A stretch of 19,205 nucleotides of DNA from Holosporales bacterium (GTDB taxonomy: Bacteria; Pseudomonadota; Alphaproteobacteria; RUG11792), in assembly GCA_031275915.1 (NCBI GenBank), contig JAISOC010000030.1, positions 1-19,205 on the forward strand, written 5' to 3'. The notes below the pieces were generated by a model. That model saw only the letters and a program-made list of their open reading frames with translations. It was not told where the DNA came from and ran no database searches. Positions 1-9,100 of the stretch are shown in pieces. The translations under genes and the position numbers were made by a program. Position 1 is the first letter of the stretch. Every line of letters begins with the position of its first letter.

Positions 1-1
1 A

Positions 2-151
2 GCAGGGTGTAAACTAATATATTTACCTCCATATAGTCCAGATCTTAATCCTATAGAGAGATTCTGGAGTTGGCTTAAGAGACAGATTAGAAGTATTATG
101 AATAAGTTTACTTCTTTGGGTGAAGCAATAGATCATGTGTTTGTTAATTAG
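2..151 (+). CDS. IS630-family transposase, C-terminal part (cut by window edge)
   Basis: The frame from base 2 to the TAG at 149-151 gives 49 residues with the motif LPPYSPDLNPIERFWSWLK. In IS630/Tc1-mariner DDE transposases this stretch carries the third catalytic acidic residue (the E of NPIE) near the protein end. The rest of the gene lies to the left of the window, so I cannot tell whether the element is intact. No clear terminal inverted repeat follows the stop codon. Family assignment is strong because of the signature motif; activity is unknown. Confidence 0.85.
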   Translation, partial: AGCKLIYLPPYSPDLNPIERFWSWLKRQIRSIMNKFTSLGEAIDHVFVN

Positions 152-303
152 ATGGAGTATATCTGCATAAAAAGGTCTCCTTATAGAATGAATGAGTCAA
201 CACTTATTCTAGAGACATTTTTTGTCTCACATGTGTTTGAACTTGGTCAATTGGGATTAACAACTAAATGTAAGAGTCTAGCTGTAAAGTTTTGTGTTCC
301 TTC

Positions 304-511
304 AGTACTCTTCCTTTTTGGAGGAACTCCATTGTACCAGATTACTTCCGTTTGTCTGTCAAGGATCACTTCGTTCTCCTCCTTGACCAATCGCTCTGCA
401 ATTGAGATCTCCGCTGCTGTTCCAAAAAGGAAAATACAGTATATGTATAGGAAAAAAAAGAAGGTAAGAGTGTACACTTGCTCACTTCGTTCGCTAACGC
501 TACTTCTGGCA
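304..511 (+). repeat. Two-module palindromic repeat, copy 1 (partly decayed)
   Basis: Module A spans about 304-438 and module B about 470-511. The outer termini (CTTTTTGGAGGAACTCCA and GTTCCAAAAAGG) and the tail TTGCTCACTTCGTTCGCTA match the other copies. The left arm of the central stem is of the TGTCTGTCAAGGA type seen in copies 4 and 5. The right arm reads CCTTGACCAA as in copies 2 and 3, so the inner stem no longer pairs fully. The following right-arm part (about 395-420) has diverged. This is the least intact of the five copies. Confidence 0.85.
331..362 (-). promoter_or_regulatory. Sigma-70-like promoter carried by repeat copy 1
   Basis: On the minus strand TTGACA (357-362) is followed after 20 bp by TACAAT (331-336). 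It would transcribe leftwards, away from rpoD and against the transposase remnant. The other four copies have a 19-bp spacer, so this version is probably weaker. This is sequence match only. Confidence 0.35.
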
Positions 512-626
512 GGGTCTATAGAAGGTAAGATTACATTTAGTTATTAATCCCAAACGACAAAGTGTCTGTGATATTTCCCTTTCATCAAAACACATTTGAC
601 TCTCTCTCTGGGTTAAGTAATGTACC

Positions 627-2531
627 TCAGCTGTCCAGAAAACTCCTCAGTTTCCTGGCTCTGCTGGGGTGTTTGAGTTTTCGAAGGGCCTTTGCTTCTA
701 TTTGTCTGATTCTTTCCCTTGTTACAGCGAATTGCTGTCCGACTTCTTCCAGAGTGTGATCCGTATGAAGTCCTATTCCAAATCTCATTCTAAGAACCTT
801 TTCTTCTCGAGCTGTCAAAGTGGAAAGAACTTTTGTTGTTGCGTCCTTCAGATTAGATTGGATTGCAGCATCAACAGGCATTACTGCCCCCTTGTCTTCT
901 ATAAAATCTCCAAGATGGCTTTCATCCTCATCCCCTATTGGAGTTTCAAGACTTATTGGATCTTTTGCTATTTTCATAACTTTTCTGACCTTATCAACTG
1001 GCATTGCCAATTTTTCTGCCAACTCTTCATGTGTTGCCTCCCTGCCAAGCTCACTCATTAATTGCTTGGACATCCTAACTAATTTGTTAATTGTTTCTAT
1101 CATATGGACTGGAATTCTAATTGTTCTTGCTTGATCCGCTATAGCCCTAGTAATAGCCTGCCTTATCCACCATGTTGCGTATGTTGAAAATTTATACCCC
1201 CTTTTATATTCAAACTTATCCACAGCTTTCATTAGACCTATGTTCCCCTCCTGTATTAGATCAAGGAACTGCAATCCTCTGTTTGTATATCTTTTTGCAA
1301 TAGATATCACGAGTCGTAGATTAGCCTCTGTCATTTCTTTTTTTGCTCTCGATTCATCTCTCTCCGCTTTTTGAATAGACTGAAATATACTTCTGAACAT
1401 TACAAAAGGAAGGTGCGTCGCATCAGCAACTTGTTTTGCAGCCTGCACAAGATTTTCAAAAATAGAAATGTTGTCTTTGTAAAACTTTTTCCATCCTCTC
1501 AATGAGAGGCGTGAAATCCCCTCCAGCCATTTGTTATCAAAATTTTTACCAGTAAATTCGTTCACAACATCCCGCCTTTTTAATTTGTATTTTTCAGAGA
1601 GAGATAAGAGTTTTCTCTCCATTATAGGAATCTCCGACATAAAAGAGGCGTGCATCTGCTTAAGAGACTCTATTCTTCTATCATTCAATCTTATTTCGCT
1701 AAAAATCTCTAAGGCTTCTTTTTTCAGAGATCCATATTCTTCATTTGTTGCCAATTTTTCTATGCAAAAATTCAAAGATTTTTGTTTTCTGAAGATTTTC
1801 CCAGAAACTTTCACAAATTTATGTAACGAATCGAGTAATTTTTGCTTTGCTTCTTGATCATCATCAATTACAACAGACTCCATCAATAAATCCTCTGCTA
1901 TTTGATCATCGTCCAAATCATCTGTAGATTCATCAGATGATGCTTCATCCATAGAAGAGCTCTCACTGGCCACTATGTCTTTTACAAGTAATATATTGCC
2001 CTCAAGTTTTTCAATAAAACCTGCAATCATTTCTTTAGTAAGAGGGCTTTCACAAAAAGCTGTATACAAATTCTCTTGAGCTGTCTCTATCTTTTTTGCT
2101 ATGGAAATTTCTCCTTCCCTAGACAAGAGATTAACATTTCCCATTTCTCTCAAATATATCTTTATCGGATCATCAGTCTTAATTTCTTCAGGTACTTCAT
2201 CTGGTTGATCGCTATCAACTTGAATGATGTCAGTATTTTCCTTATCTTCATTATCAATAATTGACATCTCATCTTCTGGAGATTGAGAATTGAGAATCAT
2301 TGCCTCTTCTTCTTCGACGCTTATGATATTCACGTCGTTATCAGTTATGTACGCTACAATTTCCGATAATGCATCAGAATCATATTCTGAACCTGGCAAA
2401 GCATCATTCAACTCATCATGTGTGATATATCCTTTGTTAATTCCCAATTTAACAAGTCCAATAACATTTGGATCAGATGCTATCTGCAATCCTTCAATTC
2501 TATCGTCATCTTTTTTGTTTCTTGTCATCAT
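627..2531 (-). CDS. rpoD: RNA polymerase primary sigma factor RpoD (sigma-70)
   Basis: This is the housekeeping sigma factor that directs RNA polymerase to -35/-10 promoters. The 634-residue product has the family architecture: an acidic N-terminal region 1.1, region 1.2 from about residue 121 ([11 protein letters not shown]), and a long acidic non-conserved insert (about 150-380). Region 2 follows from about 392, with [14 protein letters not shown], the [17 protein letters not shown] core-binding segment and [10 protein letters not shown] for -10 recognition. The region 4 helix-turn-helix is near the end ([19 protein letters not shown]). It lies 3 nt after dnaG, so the two form an operon. 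The Shine-Dalgarno GAGGG directly abuts the first ATG and suits the second ATG (2528) better, so the start may be 3 nt later. Confidence 0.97.
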   Translation of the reverse strand: MMTRNKKDDDRIEGLQIASDPNVIGLVKLGINKGYITHDELNDALPGSEYDSDALSEIVAYITDNDVNIISVEEEEAMILNSQSPEDEMSIIDNEDKENTDIIQVDSDQPDEVPEEIKTDDPIKIYLREMGNVNLLSREGEISIAKKIETAQENLYTAFCESPLTKEMIAGFIEKLEGNILLVKDIVASESSSMDEASSDESTDDLDDDQIAEDLLMESVVIDDDQEAKQKLLDSLHKFVKVSGKIFRKQKSLNFCIEKLATNEEYGSLKKEALEIFSEIRLNDRRIESLKQMHASFMSEIPIMERKLLSLSEKYKLKRRDVVNEFTGKNFDNKWLEGISRLSLRGWKKFYKDNISIFENLVQAAKQVADATHLPFVMFRSIFQSIQKAERDESRAKKEMTEANLRLVISIAKRYTNRGLQFLDLIQEGNIGLMKAVDKFEYKRGYKFSTYATWWIRQAITRAIADQARTIRIPVHMIETINKLVRMSKQLMSELGREATHEELAEKLAMPVDKVRKVMKIAKDPISLETPIGDEDESHLGDFIEDKGAVMPVDAAIQSNLKDATTKVLSTLTAREEKVLRMRFGIGLHTDHTLEEVGQQFAVTRERIRQIEAKALRKLKHPSRARKLRSFLDS

Positions 2532-2534
2532 CCC

Positions 2535-4172
2535 TCACTTTTTCGACAAATTAAGTTTCAAGGCTCTCAGCCTTTCCCAAGAATCATTTCTAAGATCTTT
2601 TTTAAATTCTTCCTCTGCAAGTTTTAAATCTCTGGAATATTCATCTCTGAACACGTGATTTCTATATACATCATACCAAAAATCAAGAGAATTATCTTGA
2701 CTAAAATTGCAGTATTTACCAGCTATTTTCCCCAACTTAATTACATCATCATCGTGTAGCTCTCTTTCATTTAACAGGCAATCCTTCACATTTTCCAAAA
2801 AATCATTTGAAAAAATGATACACGATAGCTGCTCCGCAATTTCCGGCAAAATAGCCTTATCCTTAACTATAACGTATAACAAAATAGCTTCTCTCAACAA
2901 AGCATTGTTTTTTTTATCAACAAACAGTGGCCCAACCGTCCTGGGCATTTCTCTTTTACCTTTGTTGACAGCTCTGATTCTATCTTTAATCGCAGATATA
3001 TATAAATTTCTTAGCTCAATATTGTTAATAATAAATAGCTTCTCAACGATCTCTTTTCTCCATGCAGCAATATACTCAGGAGTTTTCACAACCATTCGAC
3101 TATAAGCATCTGTAAAATTTTCCCATAAAAAATCTATAAGATATAAGGAATTCTTCAATAATATCTCCATGCTCTCCACGGATTTTTCACGAATATACAA
3201 ATCTGGATCATACCCACTTGGCATTTTGCAAAATCTCAGTGTTTTTCCCGGTTGAATATATTCAAGAGCAACATAGGCGGCTCTTTGCATAGCACTGTAT
3301 CCAGCCTCATCCCCATCAAAACATATTATTGGTTCATTGCAATGCCTCCATAGATTTAGCAAGTGTTCGCTGGAAAATGAGGTTCCCATGGAAGCGACAG
3401 TTGTGTGAAATCCAAATTTATGCATCATCACAACGTCCATATACCCTTCAACAACTATATATTGATTGTTCTTAGACACATTTTTGCTGGCTATGTTATA
3501 TCCATATAAAACTTCTCTTTTCTGAAAAATTGCAGATTCTGCGGAATTTATATATTTTGGCTGTTCATCTTTCTGCAAAGTTCTTGCCCCAAAGGCTATA
3601 ATCGACCCTCTTGGGTCAGTAATCGGAAAAATTAGCCTATTAGTAAATTTAGTAACCCACGCTTCTTTAACAGCAGGATATCCTATTTTCTCCATTAAAG
3701 GTAAGATGTTTTGGGGACAAAACCCAATTTGAAACAGCCTTATAGTCTCTTGATCTAAACCTCTTTTATGGCAGTATTCAAGAACTTCATTGTTGTTCAA
3801 CAACTGCCTAGCAAAAAATTTTGAACATTCATCCATTATATTTTTATAATTATTATCCAGTTCTTTAAAGGAATGTGCTGGTAATTTCACTCCAATCTCA
3901 TGAGCCATTTGCTCCACGGCCTGCATGAAAGTCACTCCTTTTGATTGCACAATATATGAAAAAATATCCCCCTTTGCCCCACACCCAAAGCAATAGTATT
4001 TTCCTTTTTCATCATTAACAAAGAAGGAAGCAGTTTTTTCGCTGTGAAAAGGACAATGCCCAACCAACTCTCTACCCTTTCTGATTAGTTTAACGTCTCT
4101 GCCAACTATCTCAGACAAGGCGACTTTTGATCGGATATTGTCTAATATAACATTTAAGTCTGTCGTTCTCAT
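2535..4172 (-). CDS. dnaG: DNA primase DnaG
   Basis: DnaG makes RNA primers at the replication fork together with DnaB helicase. From the ATG at 4172 the product has 545 residues. The N-terminal CHC2 zinc-binding domain has ligands Cys40, His43, Cys61 and Cys64 (GHCPFHSEK ... YYCFGCGAKGD). The TOPRIM catalytic domain follows with VVEGYMDVVMMHKFGF and the acidic motif CFDGDEAGYSAMQRAA. The C-terminal helicase-binding part is present, and the total is slightly shorter than many DnaG proteins. The frame extends upstream to a GTG at 4226, but that would overlap the divergent antiporter gene and add an atypical N-terminus. The ATG at 4172 matches the family start. It forms an operon with rpoD (3-nt gap), as in many proteobacteria. 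Confidence 0.96.
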   Translation of the reverse strand: MRTTDLNVILDNIRSKVALSEIVGRDVKLIRKGRELVGHCPFHSEKTASFFVNDEKGKYYCFGCGAKGDIFSYIVQSKGVTFMQAVEQMAHEIGVKLPAHSFKELDNNYKNIMDECSKFFARQLLNNNEVLEYCHKRGLDQETIRLFQIGFCPQNILPLMEKIGYPAVKEAWVTKFTNRLIFPITDPRGSIIAFGARTLQKDEQPKYINSAESAIFQKREVLYGYNIASKNVSKNNQYIVVEGYMDVVMMHKFGFHTTVASMGTSFSSEHLLNLWRHCNEPIICFDGDEAGYSAMQRAAYVALEYIQPGKTLRFCKMPSGYDPDLYIREKSVESMEILLKNSLYLIDFLWENFTDAYSRMVVKTPEYIAAWRKEIVEKLFIINNIELRNLYISAIKDRIRAVNKGKREMPRTVGPLFVDKKNNALLREAILLYVIVKDKAILPEIAEQLSCIIFSNDFLENVKDCLLNERELHDDDVIKLGKIAGKYCNFSQDNSLDFWYDVYRNHVFRDEYSRDLKLAEEEFKKDLRNDSWERLRALKLNLSKK

Positions 4173-4199
4173 ACAGGCTAATGATACAATACTGAGACC

Positions 4200-5456
4200 A
4201 TGAATAACGAGTATGTTTTTGCACACCTAACAGTAATACTGTTTATAGCTGCTTTGTCGGGACTACTCCTGGCAAGGTTTAGACAGCCTGTCATGTTGGG
4301 ATACATACTAGCAGGAGTGATATTTGGCCCATGTGGATATGGCTATATGTCATCTCTTGAACAAATCAAATTCTATTCAGATCTTGGAATAATTCTCCTT
4401 CTGTTCGTGATCGGTATGGAGATAAACATAAAGTCATTCCTTAAAATGTGGAAAATTCCGACCTTCTTCACAGCCATACAAATTCTGATAAATGTGATTA
4501 TAGCTGTTTTATGCGCAAACTTTCTTGATGTATCTATATACGCATCTCTATTAGCGGCTTTCATAATTTCTCTTTCTTCCACAGCCACAATTGTGAAAGT
4601 TTTGGAATATATTGGAGAATTACGGACAGATGTTGGACATATATCAATTGGAGTATTAATAGCGCAAGATATAGCAGTTGTTCCAATGATGCTCGTTATA
4701 AAGCAATGTAATGGTGGAATTTTCAATATATCTATGCTTTTAGATTTAGCCATGGCAGTGCTGTTGGTCTTTGTTCTCATAAGATACATCGGCAGATCCG
4801 AAGGAATAAAACTACCTCTCAGAGATTTGATATCAACCCCAGATCTCACCCCAGTTGTTACTCTTGGTTTGTGCTTCACATCTGCATCTTTGGTTGTTTT
4901 TTTAGGGTTATCAGAGGCATACGGAGCTTTTTTAGCCGGACTTTTCATAGGAAACACAAGAGAAAGACAGCATATCATGGCCAGTATCAAACCCATACAA
5001 GATGTGTTGCTAATGGTGTTTTTCCTCTCTGTCGGACTTATGTTTGACCTGAATTTCTTGATAAAAAATTGGATACTAGTAATAGGAACATTGCTCTTTG
5101 CAACTGTGTGGAAAGTAATATCAAACACCGTAATTTTGAGGAAATTTTCTATAGAATTGGCCAAAGCATCCTCAATTGGTATTATTCTCGCTCAACTTGG
5201 AGAGTTTTCTCTGATCCTCTCAAATGTTGCAATTAGTTCTAATATAATAGACATACACGGACAAAAGCTGATAGTGTGCGTCACGGCTCTCTCGTTATCA
5301 ATCAGCCCTTTCTTCATAGCTCTCTCAACAAGAACCAAAAATTTATCATTTGTCGGAGATAATTCCCTATTTTCAGTCATGAAAATAATCTTTTCCGGTA
5401 AGTTTGCGAAAGAAGTCCGCAACCTAGTTACCAAAAGCTCGCAACTAAAAGATTAA
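4200..5456 (+). CDS. CPA2-family (Kef-type) cation/proton antiporter membrane protein
   Basis: This is an inner-membrane monovalent cation:proton antiporter or glutathione-regulated-type potassium efflux protein. The 418 residues are mostly hydrophobic, with about 12 membrane segments. Family motifs include VMLGYILAGVIFGPCGYG, SLSSTATIVKVLEYIGEL, the core LIAQDIAVVPMM, EAYGAFLAGLFIGNT, VFFLSVGLMFDL and LAQLGEFSLILS. Full KefB/KefC proteins carry a cytoplasmic RCK/TrkA-N nucleotide-binding domain after the membrane part. Here the protein ends soon after the last helix, so that regulatory domain is absent. Transported ion and regulation cannot be told from sequence. It diverges from dnaG with only 27 bp between start codons, so at least one promoter must overlap coding sequence. 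It converges on bamE with a 12-bp gap. Confidence 0.9.
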   Translation: MNNEYVFAHLTVILFIAALSGLLLARFRQPVMLGYILAGVIFGPCGYGYMSSLEQIKFYSDLGIILLLFVIGMEINIKSFLKMWKIPTFFTAIQILINVIIAVLCANFLDVSIYASLLAAFIISLSSTATIVKVLEYIGELRTDVGHISIGVLIAQDIAVVPMMLVIKQCNGGIFNISMLLDLAMAVLLVFVLIRYIGRSEGIKLPLRDLISTPDLTPVVTLGLCFTSASLVVFLGLSEAYGAFLAGLFIGNTRERQHIMASIKPIQDVLLMVFFLSVGLMFDLNFLIKNWILVIGTLLFATVWKVISNTVILRKFSIELAKASSIGIILAQLGEFSLILSNVAISSNIIDIHGQKLIVCVTALSLSISPFFIALSTRTKNLSFVGDNSLFSVMKIIFSGKFAKEVRNLVTKSSQLKD

Positions 5457-5468
5457 TCACACCTCAAG

Positions 5469-5945
5469 CTATTTTTTCTTATCATCAGTAAATCTACTCA
5501 TATACTTACCAAGACCTCCAAATGTTTCACGAATAGCTCCACGTGTCTTTCCTTTAGTCTCTGTTTTCTCTGAAACAGTCGATATTGTCTTTTCATAACT
5601 ACTTTCTTTAACAGATTTAACAATTCCATTTCTATCGAAAGTCACAATAACAGTCACCTGATCAATGACAACAGGCGTCAAAAAGCTAGTCTTTTCTGTC
5701 CTCTTGGATACATAATACCAACTATGTGAACCATCTTCAGAAACAACGGACGACCTCATAGTTGGAGCACCAAAAGTCAAATACACTGCCCTGGCATCAT
5801 CTTTGCCAACCGTTATCTTTTTGAAATGTTCACGCTTTACTGCATATCCGTGATTAATCACAGTCTTTTCACAAGCAGAAGTCATAAAAAATACAGCAAA
5901 CACCGCCAGAAGTAGCGTTAGCGAGTGAAACGAGCAAGCATACAC
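5469..5945 (-). CDS. bamE: Outer-membrane assembly lipoprotein BamE (SmpA/OmlA family)
   Basis: BamE is a small outer-membrane lipoprotein of the BAM beta-barrel insertion complex. The mature part matches the SmpA/OmlA fold: HGYAVKREHFKKITVGKDD, a conserved turn LTFGAPT, SWYYVSKRTE, PVVIDQVTVIVTFDRNGIV and a C-terminal GGLGKYM. The hydrophobic segment LTLLLAVFAVFFMTSAC ends at the presumed lipidated cysteine, though Thr at -3 is not a classical lipobox. I chose GTG 5945, which has AAGG five bases upstream and yields 158 residues. The ATG at 5885 would remove the signal peptide, and ATG 6116 would add the whole repeat hairpin. Residues 1-14 or so lie in module B of repeat copy 2. It lies downstream of rplQ on the same strand. 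The family call is firm; the start is uncertain. Confidence 0.85.
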   Translation of the reverse strand: MYACSFHSLTLLLAVFAVFFMTSACEKTVINHGYAVKREHFKKITVGKDDARAVYLTFGAPTMRSSVVSEDGSHSWYYVSKRTEKTSFLTPVVIDQVTVIVTFDRNGIVKSVKESSYEKTISTVSEKTETKGKTRGAIRETFGGLGKYMSRFTDDKKK

Positions 5946-6109
5946 TCTTGCCTTATATCTCTCTCCATACCCTACAGTATTTTTCCTTTTTGGAACGAAA
6001 AAACGTCCACAGCTTACAAGGTATTTGGTCAAGGTGGAGAGCGAAGCGGACCTTGACCAAATTTGCCGAGTAAGCTGTACAATGGAGTTCCTCCAAAAAG
6101 GAAAGTACT
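5905..6109 (-). repeat. Two-module palindromic repeat, copy 2
   Basis: Module B is 5905-5946 and module A 5976-6109. The outer inverted repeats are CCTTTTTGGAAC and GTTCCTCCAAAAAGG. The middle stem is GCTTAC (6012-6017) with GTAAGC (6070-6075). The inner stem is ATTTGGTCAAGGT (6023-6035) with ACCTTGACCAAAT (6050-6062), a perfect 13 bp closing on a loop containing GCGAAGC. It fills most of the gap between rplQ and bamE, and its module B is read as the beginning of bamE. Confidence 0.92.
6053..6083 (+). promoter_or_regulatory. Sigma-70-like promoter carried by repeat copy 2 (antisense to rplQ)
   Basis: TTGACC (6053-6058), a 19-bp spacer and TACAAT (6078-6083) lie on the plus strand. The -35 hexamer is in the right arm of the inner stem. 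Transcription would run antisense into rplQ. This is motif evidence only. Confidence 0.35.
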
Positions 6110-6180
6110 TAGGCATTGTTGGAAACTTTTCTAACGAAAGTTCCGTATTATTTGATTTCAAGATAACATTCCTCATATCT

Positions 6181-6552
6181 TTATAAATTAACACTATTTT
6201 TCTCGACAAGTTCAATAATGGCCATGGGAGCTGCATCTCCATACCTGAATCCAGCTTTCATAATTCTTACATAGCCTCCAGGCCTATCTTTAAACCTCTC
6301 GACTATATCATCAAACAATTTTTTCACAACTGATTCTTTCTGAAGTCTTGCAACAGCCATCCTTTTCGCGTGCAAAGTCCCTTTTCTAGCCATAGTTATC
6401 ATTTTCTCGGCAGCTGGTCGAAGTTCTTTTGCCTTTGGTAAGGTCGTTCTAATTTGCTCATGCTCAAACAAAGAACACATCATGGCTCTCAACATAGCCT
6501 TCCTATGCGAACTCGTTCTATTTAATCTTCTCTTTGCAAAACCATGCCTCAT
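6181..6552 (-). CDS. rplQ: 50S ribosomal protein L17
   Basis: L17 is a large-subunit protein near the tunnel exit. The 123-residue product opens with the family signature [20 protein letters not shown] and continues with [20 protein letters not shown] and [19 protein letters not shown], ending with IELVE. Length and motifs are typical. A GGAG lies 9 nt before the ATG. It follows rpoA by 25 nt and is the last gene of the ribosomal cluster before repeat copy 2 and bamE. The rpoA-rplQ order is the usual end of the alpha operon. Confidence 0.97.
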   Translation of the reverse strand: MRHGFAKRRLNRTSSHRKAMLRAMMCSLFEHEQIRTTLPKAKELRPAAEKMITMARKGTLHAKRMAVARLQKESVVKKLFDDIVERFKDRPGGYVRIMKAGFRYGDAAPMAIIELVEKNSVNL

Positions 6553-6577
6553 TTTTCATTTCTCCAAAACATCTTCA

Positions 6578-7606
6578 TTAACTAAGCTGATCATCCAATC
6601 TCTTTGCAAGTCCATCTATATTTTCAGGAGGCCAACCAGGAACTGTCATTCCGAAATTAAGATCCATATCGACAAGCAAATTCTTTATTTCATTCAGCGA
6701 TTTGCGACCAAAATTCGGAGTCTTCAACATATCTGCTTCCGTCCTTTGTATGAGATCTCCTATATAAAATATATTTTCGTTCTTCAAACAATTTGCTGAC
6801 CTAACTGATAATTCGAGCTCATCAACCTTCCGCAGCAAATTTTTATTGAACGGAAACTCATCTTTTATTTCATCCGCATTGTATGACTGAAACTCTTCAA
6901 AATCAACAAATGTAGCAAAATGGTCTCTAAGAATTGCTCCAGCTTCCGCTATCGCATCATCAGGTCTAATCGATCCATCAGTTTTGACCTTTACTACTAG
7001 TTTATCGTAATCCGTTCTCTGTCCAACTCTTGTCTGTTCCACCTTAAAATCAACAAGGGTAATTGGGCTATATATCGCATCAACAAATATCACTCCTATC
7101 GGTTTTTCATCTATTCTTCTATTATTGGCAGAAACATACCCTGTCCCACAATCAGCAGTAATCTCCATGTTCATATGTCCCCCATCCTCAACATGACATA
7201 TAACATGGTCTGGATCCATAATTTCAACATCAGCAGAACAATCTATATCAGATGCCTTGACAAGTTTTTTCCCAGCTGCACTCACGTGCATTTTTCGACT
7301 TCTACCTCCATGCAATTTCAATCTCAAAGTCTTCAAATTCAATATGATCTCAGGAACATCTTCTCTCACCCCAGGAATCGCTGAAAATTCATGAGCAACC
7401 CCCTCTATTTTCACGGAAGTAATAGCTGATCCAGGAATAGATGACAGAAGAACCCTTCTCAAAGCATTCCCAACGGTAGTACCAAATCCTCTTTCAAGAG
7501 GACATATTACAACAGTTCCATCTCTCAATTTTTCATCTGAATACGAAACCTCTGCCTTATTAGGTTTTATCATCATTTTCCAAGTAGTACTCATAATCTT
7601 CAACAA
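6578..7606 (-). CDS. rpoA: DNA-directed RNA polymerase alpha subunit
   Basis: The alpha subunit dimerises to scaffold beta and beta-prime, and its C-terminal domain contacts UP elements and activators. The N-terminal domain shows [30 protein letters not shown] and [17 protein letters not shown]. The C-terminal domain has [16 protein letters not shown] and [16 protein letters not shown]. Total 342 residues, which is usual. Two starts are possible. The TTG at 7606 has GGGAG seven bases upstream, which I favour. The ATG at 7594 gives the N-terminus most like other alphaproteobacteria but has no good ribosome-binding site. It lies between rpsK and rplQ in the alpha operon. Confidence 0.96.
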   Translation of the reverse strand: MLKIMSTTWKMMIKPNKAEVSYSDEKLRDGTVVICPLERGFGTTVGNALRRVLLSSIPGSAITSVKIEGVAHEFSAIPGVREDVPEIILNLKTLRLKLHGGRSRKMHVSAAGKKLVKASDIDCSADVEIMDPDHVICHVEDGGHMNMEITADCGTGYVSANNRRIDEKPIGVIFVDAIYSPITLVDFKVEQTRVGQRTDYDKLVVKVKTDGSIRPDDAIAEAGAILRDHFATFVDFEEFQSYNADEIKDEFPFNKNLLRKVDELELSVRSANCLKNENIFYIGDLIQRTEADMLKTPNFGRKSLNEIKNLLVDMDLNFGMTVPGWPPENIDGLAKRLDDQLS

Positions 7607-7635
7607 AACGCTCCCGCTTTATAAAAAAAAACAAC

Positions 7636-8028
7636 TTAATTTCTTCTCGCCTTTGGAGGTCGACACCCATTGTGAGGCAAAGGAGAAGCATCCCTAATGG
7701 AGGTCACCGTAAATCCAGCCGCCTGCAAAGACCTAATAGCAGTCTCTCTGCCAGATCCAGGTCCTCTAACAACCACACTAACATTCTTGACCCCATGCTC
7801 AGCTGCCTTCTTGGCAACATCCTCTGCTGCCAATTGAGCTGCATATGGAGTGGACTTCCTTGATCCCTTAAATCCAACAACCCCGGCAGAACCTCCAACT
7901 ATTGTATTACCGTGCTCATCAGTTATAGTCACAATCGTATTGTTAAAACTGGCATTAATATGAGCAACGGCATTAACAATATTTTTCCTCTCTCTCTTCT
8001 TAACTCTCCCAACCTGTTTCTGTGCCAT
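7636..8028 (-). CDS. rpsK: 30S ribosomal protein S11
   Basis: S11 lies on the platform of the small subunit and helps shape the mRNA exit region. The 130-residue product has [48 protein letters not shown] and the C-terminal [18 protein letters not shown]. All are family hallmarks and the length is full. AAGGA lies 9 nt before the ATG. It sits between rpsM (23 nt upstream) and rpoA (29 nt downstream), the standard alpha-operon order. Confidence 0.98.
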   Translation of the reverse strand: MAQKQVGRVKKRERKNIVNAVAHINASFNNTIVTITDEHGNTIVGGSAGVVGFKGSRKSTPYAAQLAAEDVAKKAAEHGVKNVSVVVRGPGSGRETAIRSLQAAGFTVTSIRDASPLPHNGCRPPKARRN

Positions 8029-8051
8029 AAAACATATTCCTTTAAAAAAAA

Positions 8052-8426
8052 TTACCTTGTTGCTATTTTCTTTCCTGCAATGGGAACTGCCTTACCCTTC
8101 CTAGTTCTGGCATTGGTATGAGTCCTCTGTCCTCTCACAGGCAGTCCCTTCCTATGTCTTAACCCTCTATAACACCCCAGATCAGAAATTCTCTTAATAT
8201 TCATGGAGACAACCCTTCTCAGATCTCCCTCAACCTTATAATCTGCGTCTATGACCTCCCTGATTTTGACAATCTCCTGATCTGTTAAATCAAATACCCT
8301 TTTATCAGGAATTCCTGCCTTCTCTAGTATGGTCTTCGCAGAATAACGACCAATACCATAAACATGGGTCAATCCGATAGAAACTCTTTTCTGACTCGGA
8401 ATATTAACACCGGCAATACGCGCCAC
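8052..8426 (-). CDS. rpsM: 30S ribosomal protein S13
   Basis: S13 is a head protein of the small subunit that contacts the large subunit and P-site tRNA. The 124-residue product shows [30 protein letters not shown], the DLRRVV helix and the basic tail [27 protein letters not shown]. The start codon is GTG (8426), fixed by the MARIAGV homology and a GGAG 9 nt upstream. That GGAG is formed by the last codons of adk, whose stop is only 4 nt away, so translation of the two is probably coupled. Confidence 0.98.
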   Translation of the reverse strand: MARIAGVNIPSQKRVSIGLTHVYGIGRYSAKTILEKAGIPDKRVFDLTDQEIVKIREVIDADYKVEGDLRRVVSMNIKRISDLGCYRGLRHRKGLPVRGQRTHTNARTRKGKAVPIAGKKIATR

Positions 8427-8430
8427 CTTC

Positions 8431-9081
8431 TTATTCTCCTATCTTCAAAATTTTTAACACAGACTTCGTTACACTATCGAGTGCTTCATCAGCCTGAACG
8501 CTATATAAAATACCAGATTTATCGTAAAAATCAATCAAAGGATGAGTTTTTTCATGATATTCGCACAATCTTTTTCTGAGAGACTCCTCATTGTCGTCAT
8601 CCCTTGTCTCAAATTCCGTTCCTCTGCACACGTCGCAAACCCCCTCAATCCTCGTGTTATTAAAGAATTCATTGTATATCTTTCCACACTCTGAACACCT
8701 AAATCTTCCAGTAATTCTCTTTAAAATAACATCATCATCCATCACAAAATTAATAACTTTTTCAACTTCTTCATAAGACGAATCAGCCATCTTGCTTAAG
8801 GCATCAGCTTGCTCAAGAGTTCTTGGGAATCCATCAAAAATAACATTCCTGCCGTCTAATCTCTCTATTTCCTCTTCTATAAGCTCAATTGTAACATGTC
8901 CAGGTAACAATGCTCCAGTATTTATAATTTCCTCTATAGTTCTCCCATCATCAATTACTTTCTCTTTATTGGCCCTTATTAAATCTCCTGTTGAAACCGC
9001 AACAAATCCGAATTTCAAAGTAAGAATCTCAACCTGAGTTCCCTTGCCGCTTCCCGGAGCTCCTAAAAATACTACCCACAT
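8431..9081 (-). CDS. adk: Adenylate kinase (zinc-binding LID type)
   Basis: Adk converts ATP + AMP to 2 ADP in the cytoplasm. The 216-residue product has the P-loop [10 protein letters not shown] (residues 7-16), the NMP-binding TGDLIR and the signature FDGFPRT (82-88). It has a long LID with four cysteines, Cys129, Cys132, Cys149 and Cys152, in two CxxC pairs. This marks the structural zinc-binding form common in Gram-positives and found in some proteobacteria, not the E. coli type. GAGGAGG lies 7 nt before the ATG. Placement between secY and rpsM is the conserved arrangement in alphaproteobacteria. The gap to secY carries repeat copy 3. Confidence 0.97.
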   Translation of the reverse strand: MWVVFLGAPGSGKGTQVEILTLKFGFVAVSTGDLIRANKEKVIDDGRTIEEIINTGALLPGHVTIELIEEEIERLDGRNVIFDGFPRTLEQADALSKMADSSYEEVEKVINFVMDDDVILKRITGRFRCSECGKIYNEFFNNTRIEGVCDVCRGTEFETRDDDNEESLRKRLCEYHEKTHPLIDFYDKSGILYSVQADEALDSVTKSVLKILKIGE

Positions 9082-9100
9082 GTTATGGCCTCCTCGTTAA

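Larger units (their letters stand above)
251..553. repeat. 23-bp inverted repeat pair enclosing repeat copy 1
   Basis: The 23 bases at 251-273 (beginning TTGGGATTAA) match the reverse complement of 531-553 at 22 of 23 positions. The single difference is the C/T in AAYAAC. Similarity stops sharply at the inner edges. No obvious target-site duplication flanks the pair. It could be the termini of a small non-autonomous element into which, or with which, copy 1 moved, or a large stem around copy 1. The other four copies lack these flanks. Confidence 0.6.
152..626. other. Non-coding stretch between the IS630 remnant and rpoD
   Basis: This 475-base gap holds no convincing gene. It contains a 23-bp near-perfect inverted repeat pair (251-273 and 531-553) enclosing repeat copy 1 (304-511). 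The open frames here (for example 152-547 on +) are by-products of the stop-poor repeat. Positions 152-250 may include the right end of the IS630 element, but its other end is outside the window. Positions 554-626 form the region just after rpoD; I see no intrinsic terminator with a clear stem and U-tract there. Confidence 0.6.

Noticed and set aside
152..547. 131-codon plus-strand ORF after the transposase
   Set aside because: It is produced by the stop-poor repeat copy 1 and its flanks, matches no family I know, and has no clear ribosome-binding site.
554..626. rpoD terminator
   Set aside because: No GC-rich stem followed by a T-run is visible after the rpoD stop codon.
4173..4199. Shared promoter in the 27-bp gap between dnaG and the antiporter gene
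   Set aside because: A TACAAT occurs at 4185-4190, but no acceptable -35 lies at the proper distance on either strand.
4373..5164. 263-codon minus-strand ORF inside the antiporter gene
   Set aside because: It is fully antisense to a well-supported membrane protein gene and has no recognisable domain.
5976..6109. Module A hairpin as an intrinsic transcription terminator
   Set aside because: The stems are long, but no U-tract directly follows the closing arm in either direction, and two copies sit mid-operon where termination would be harmful.
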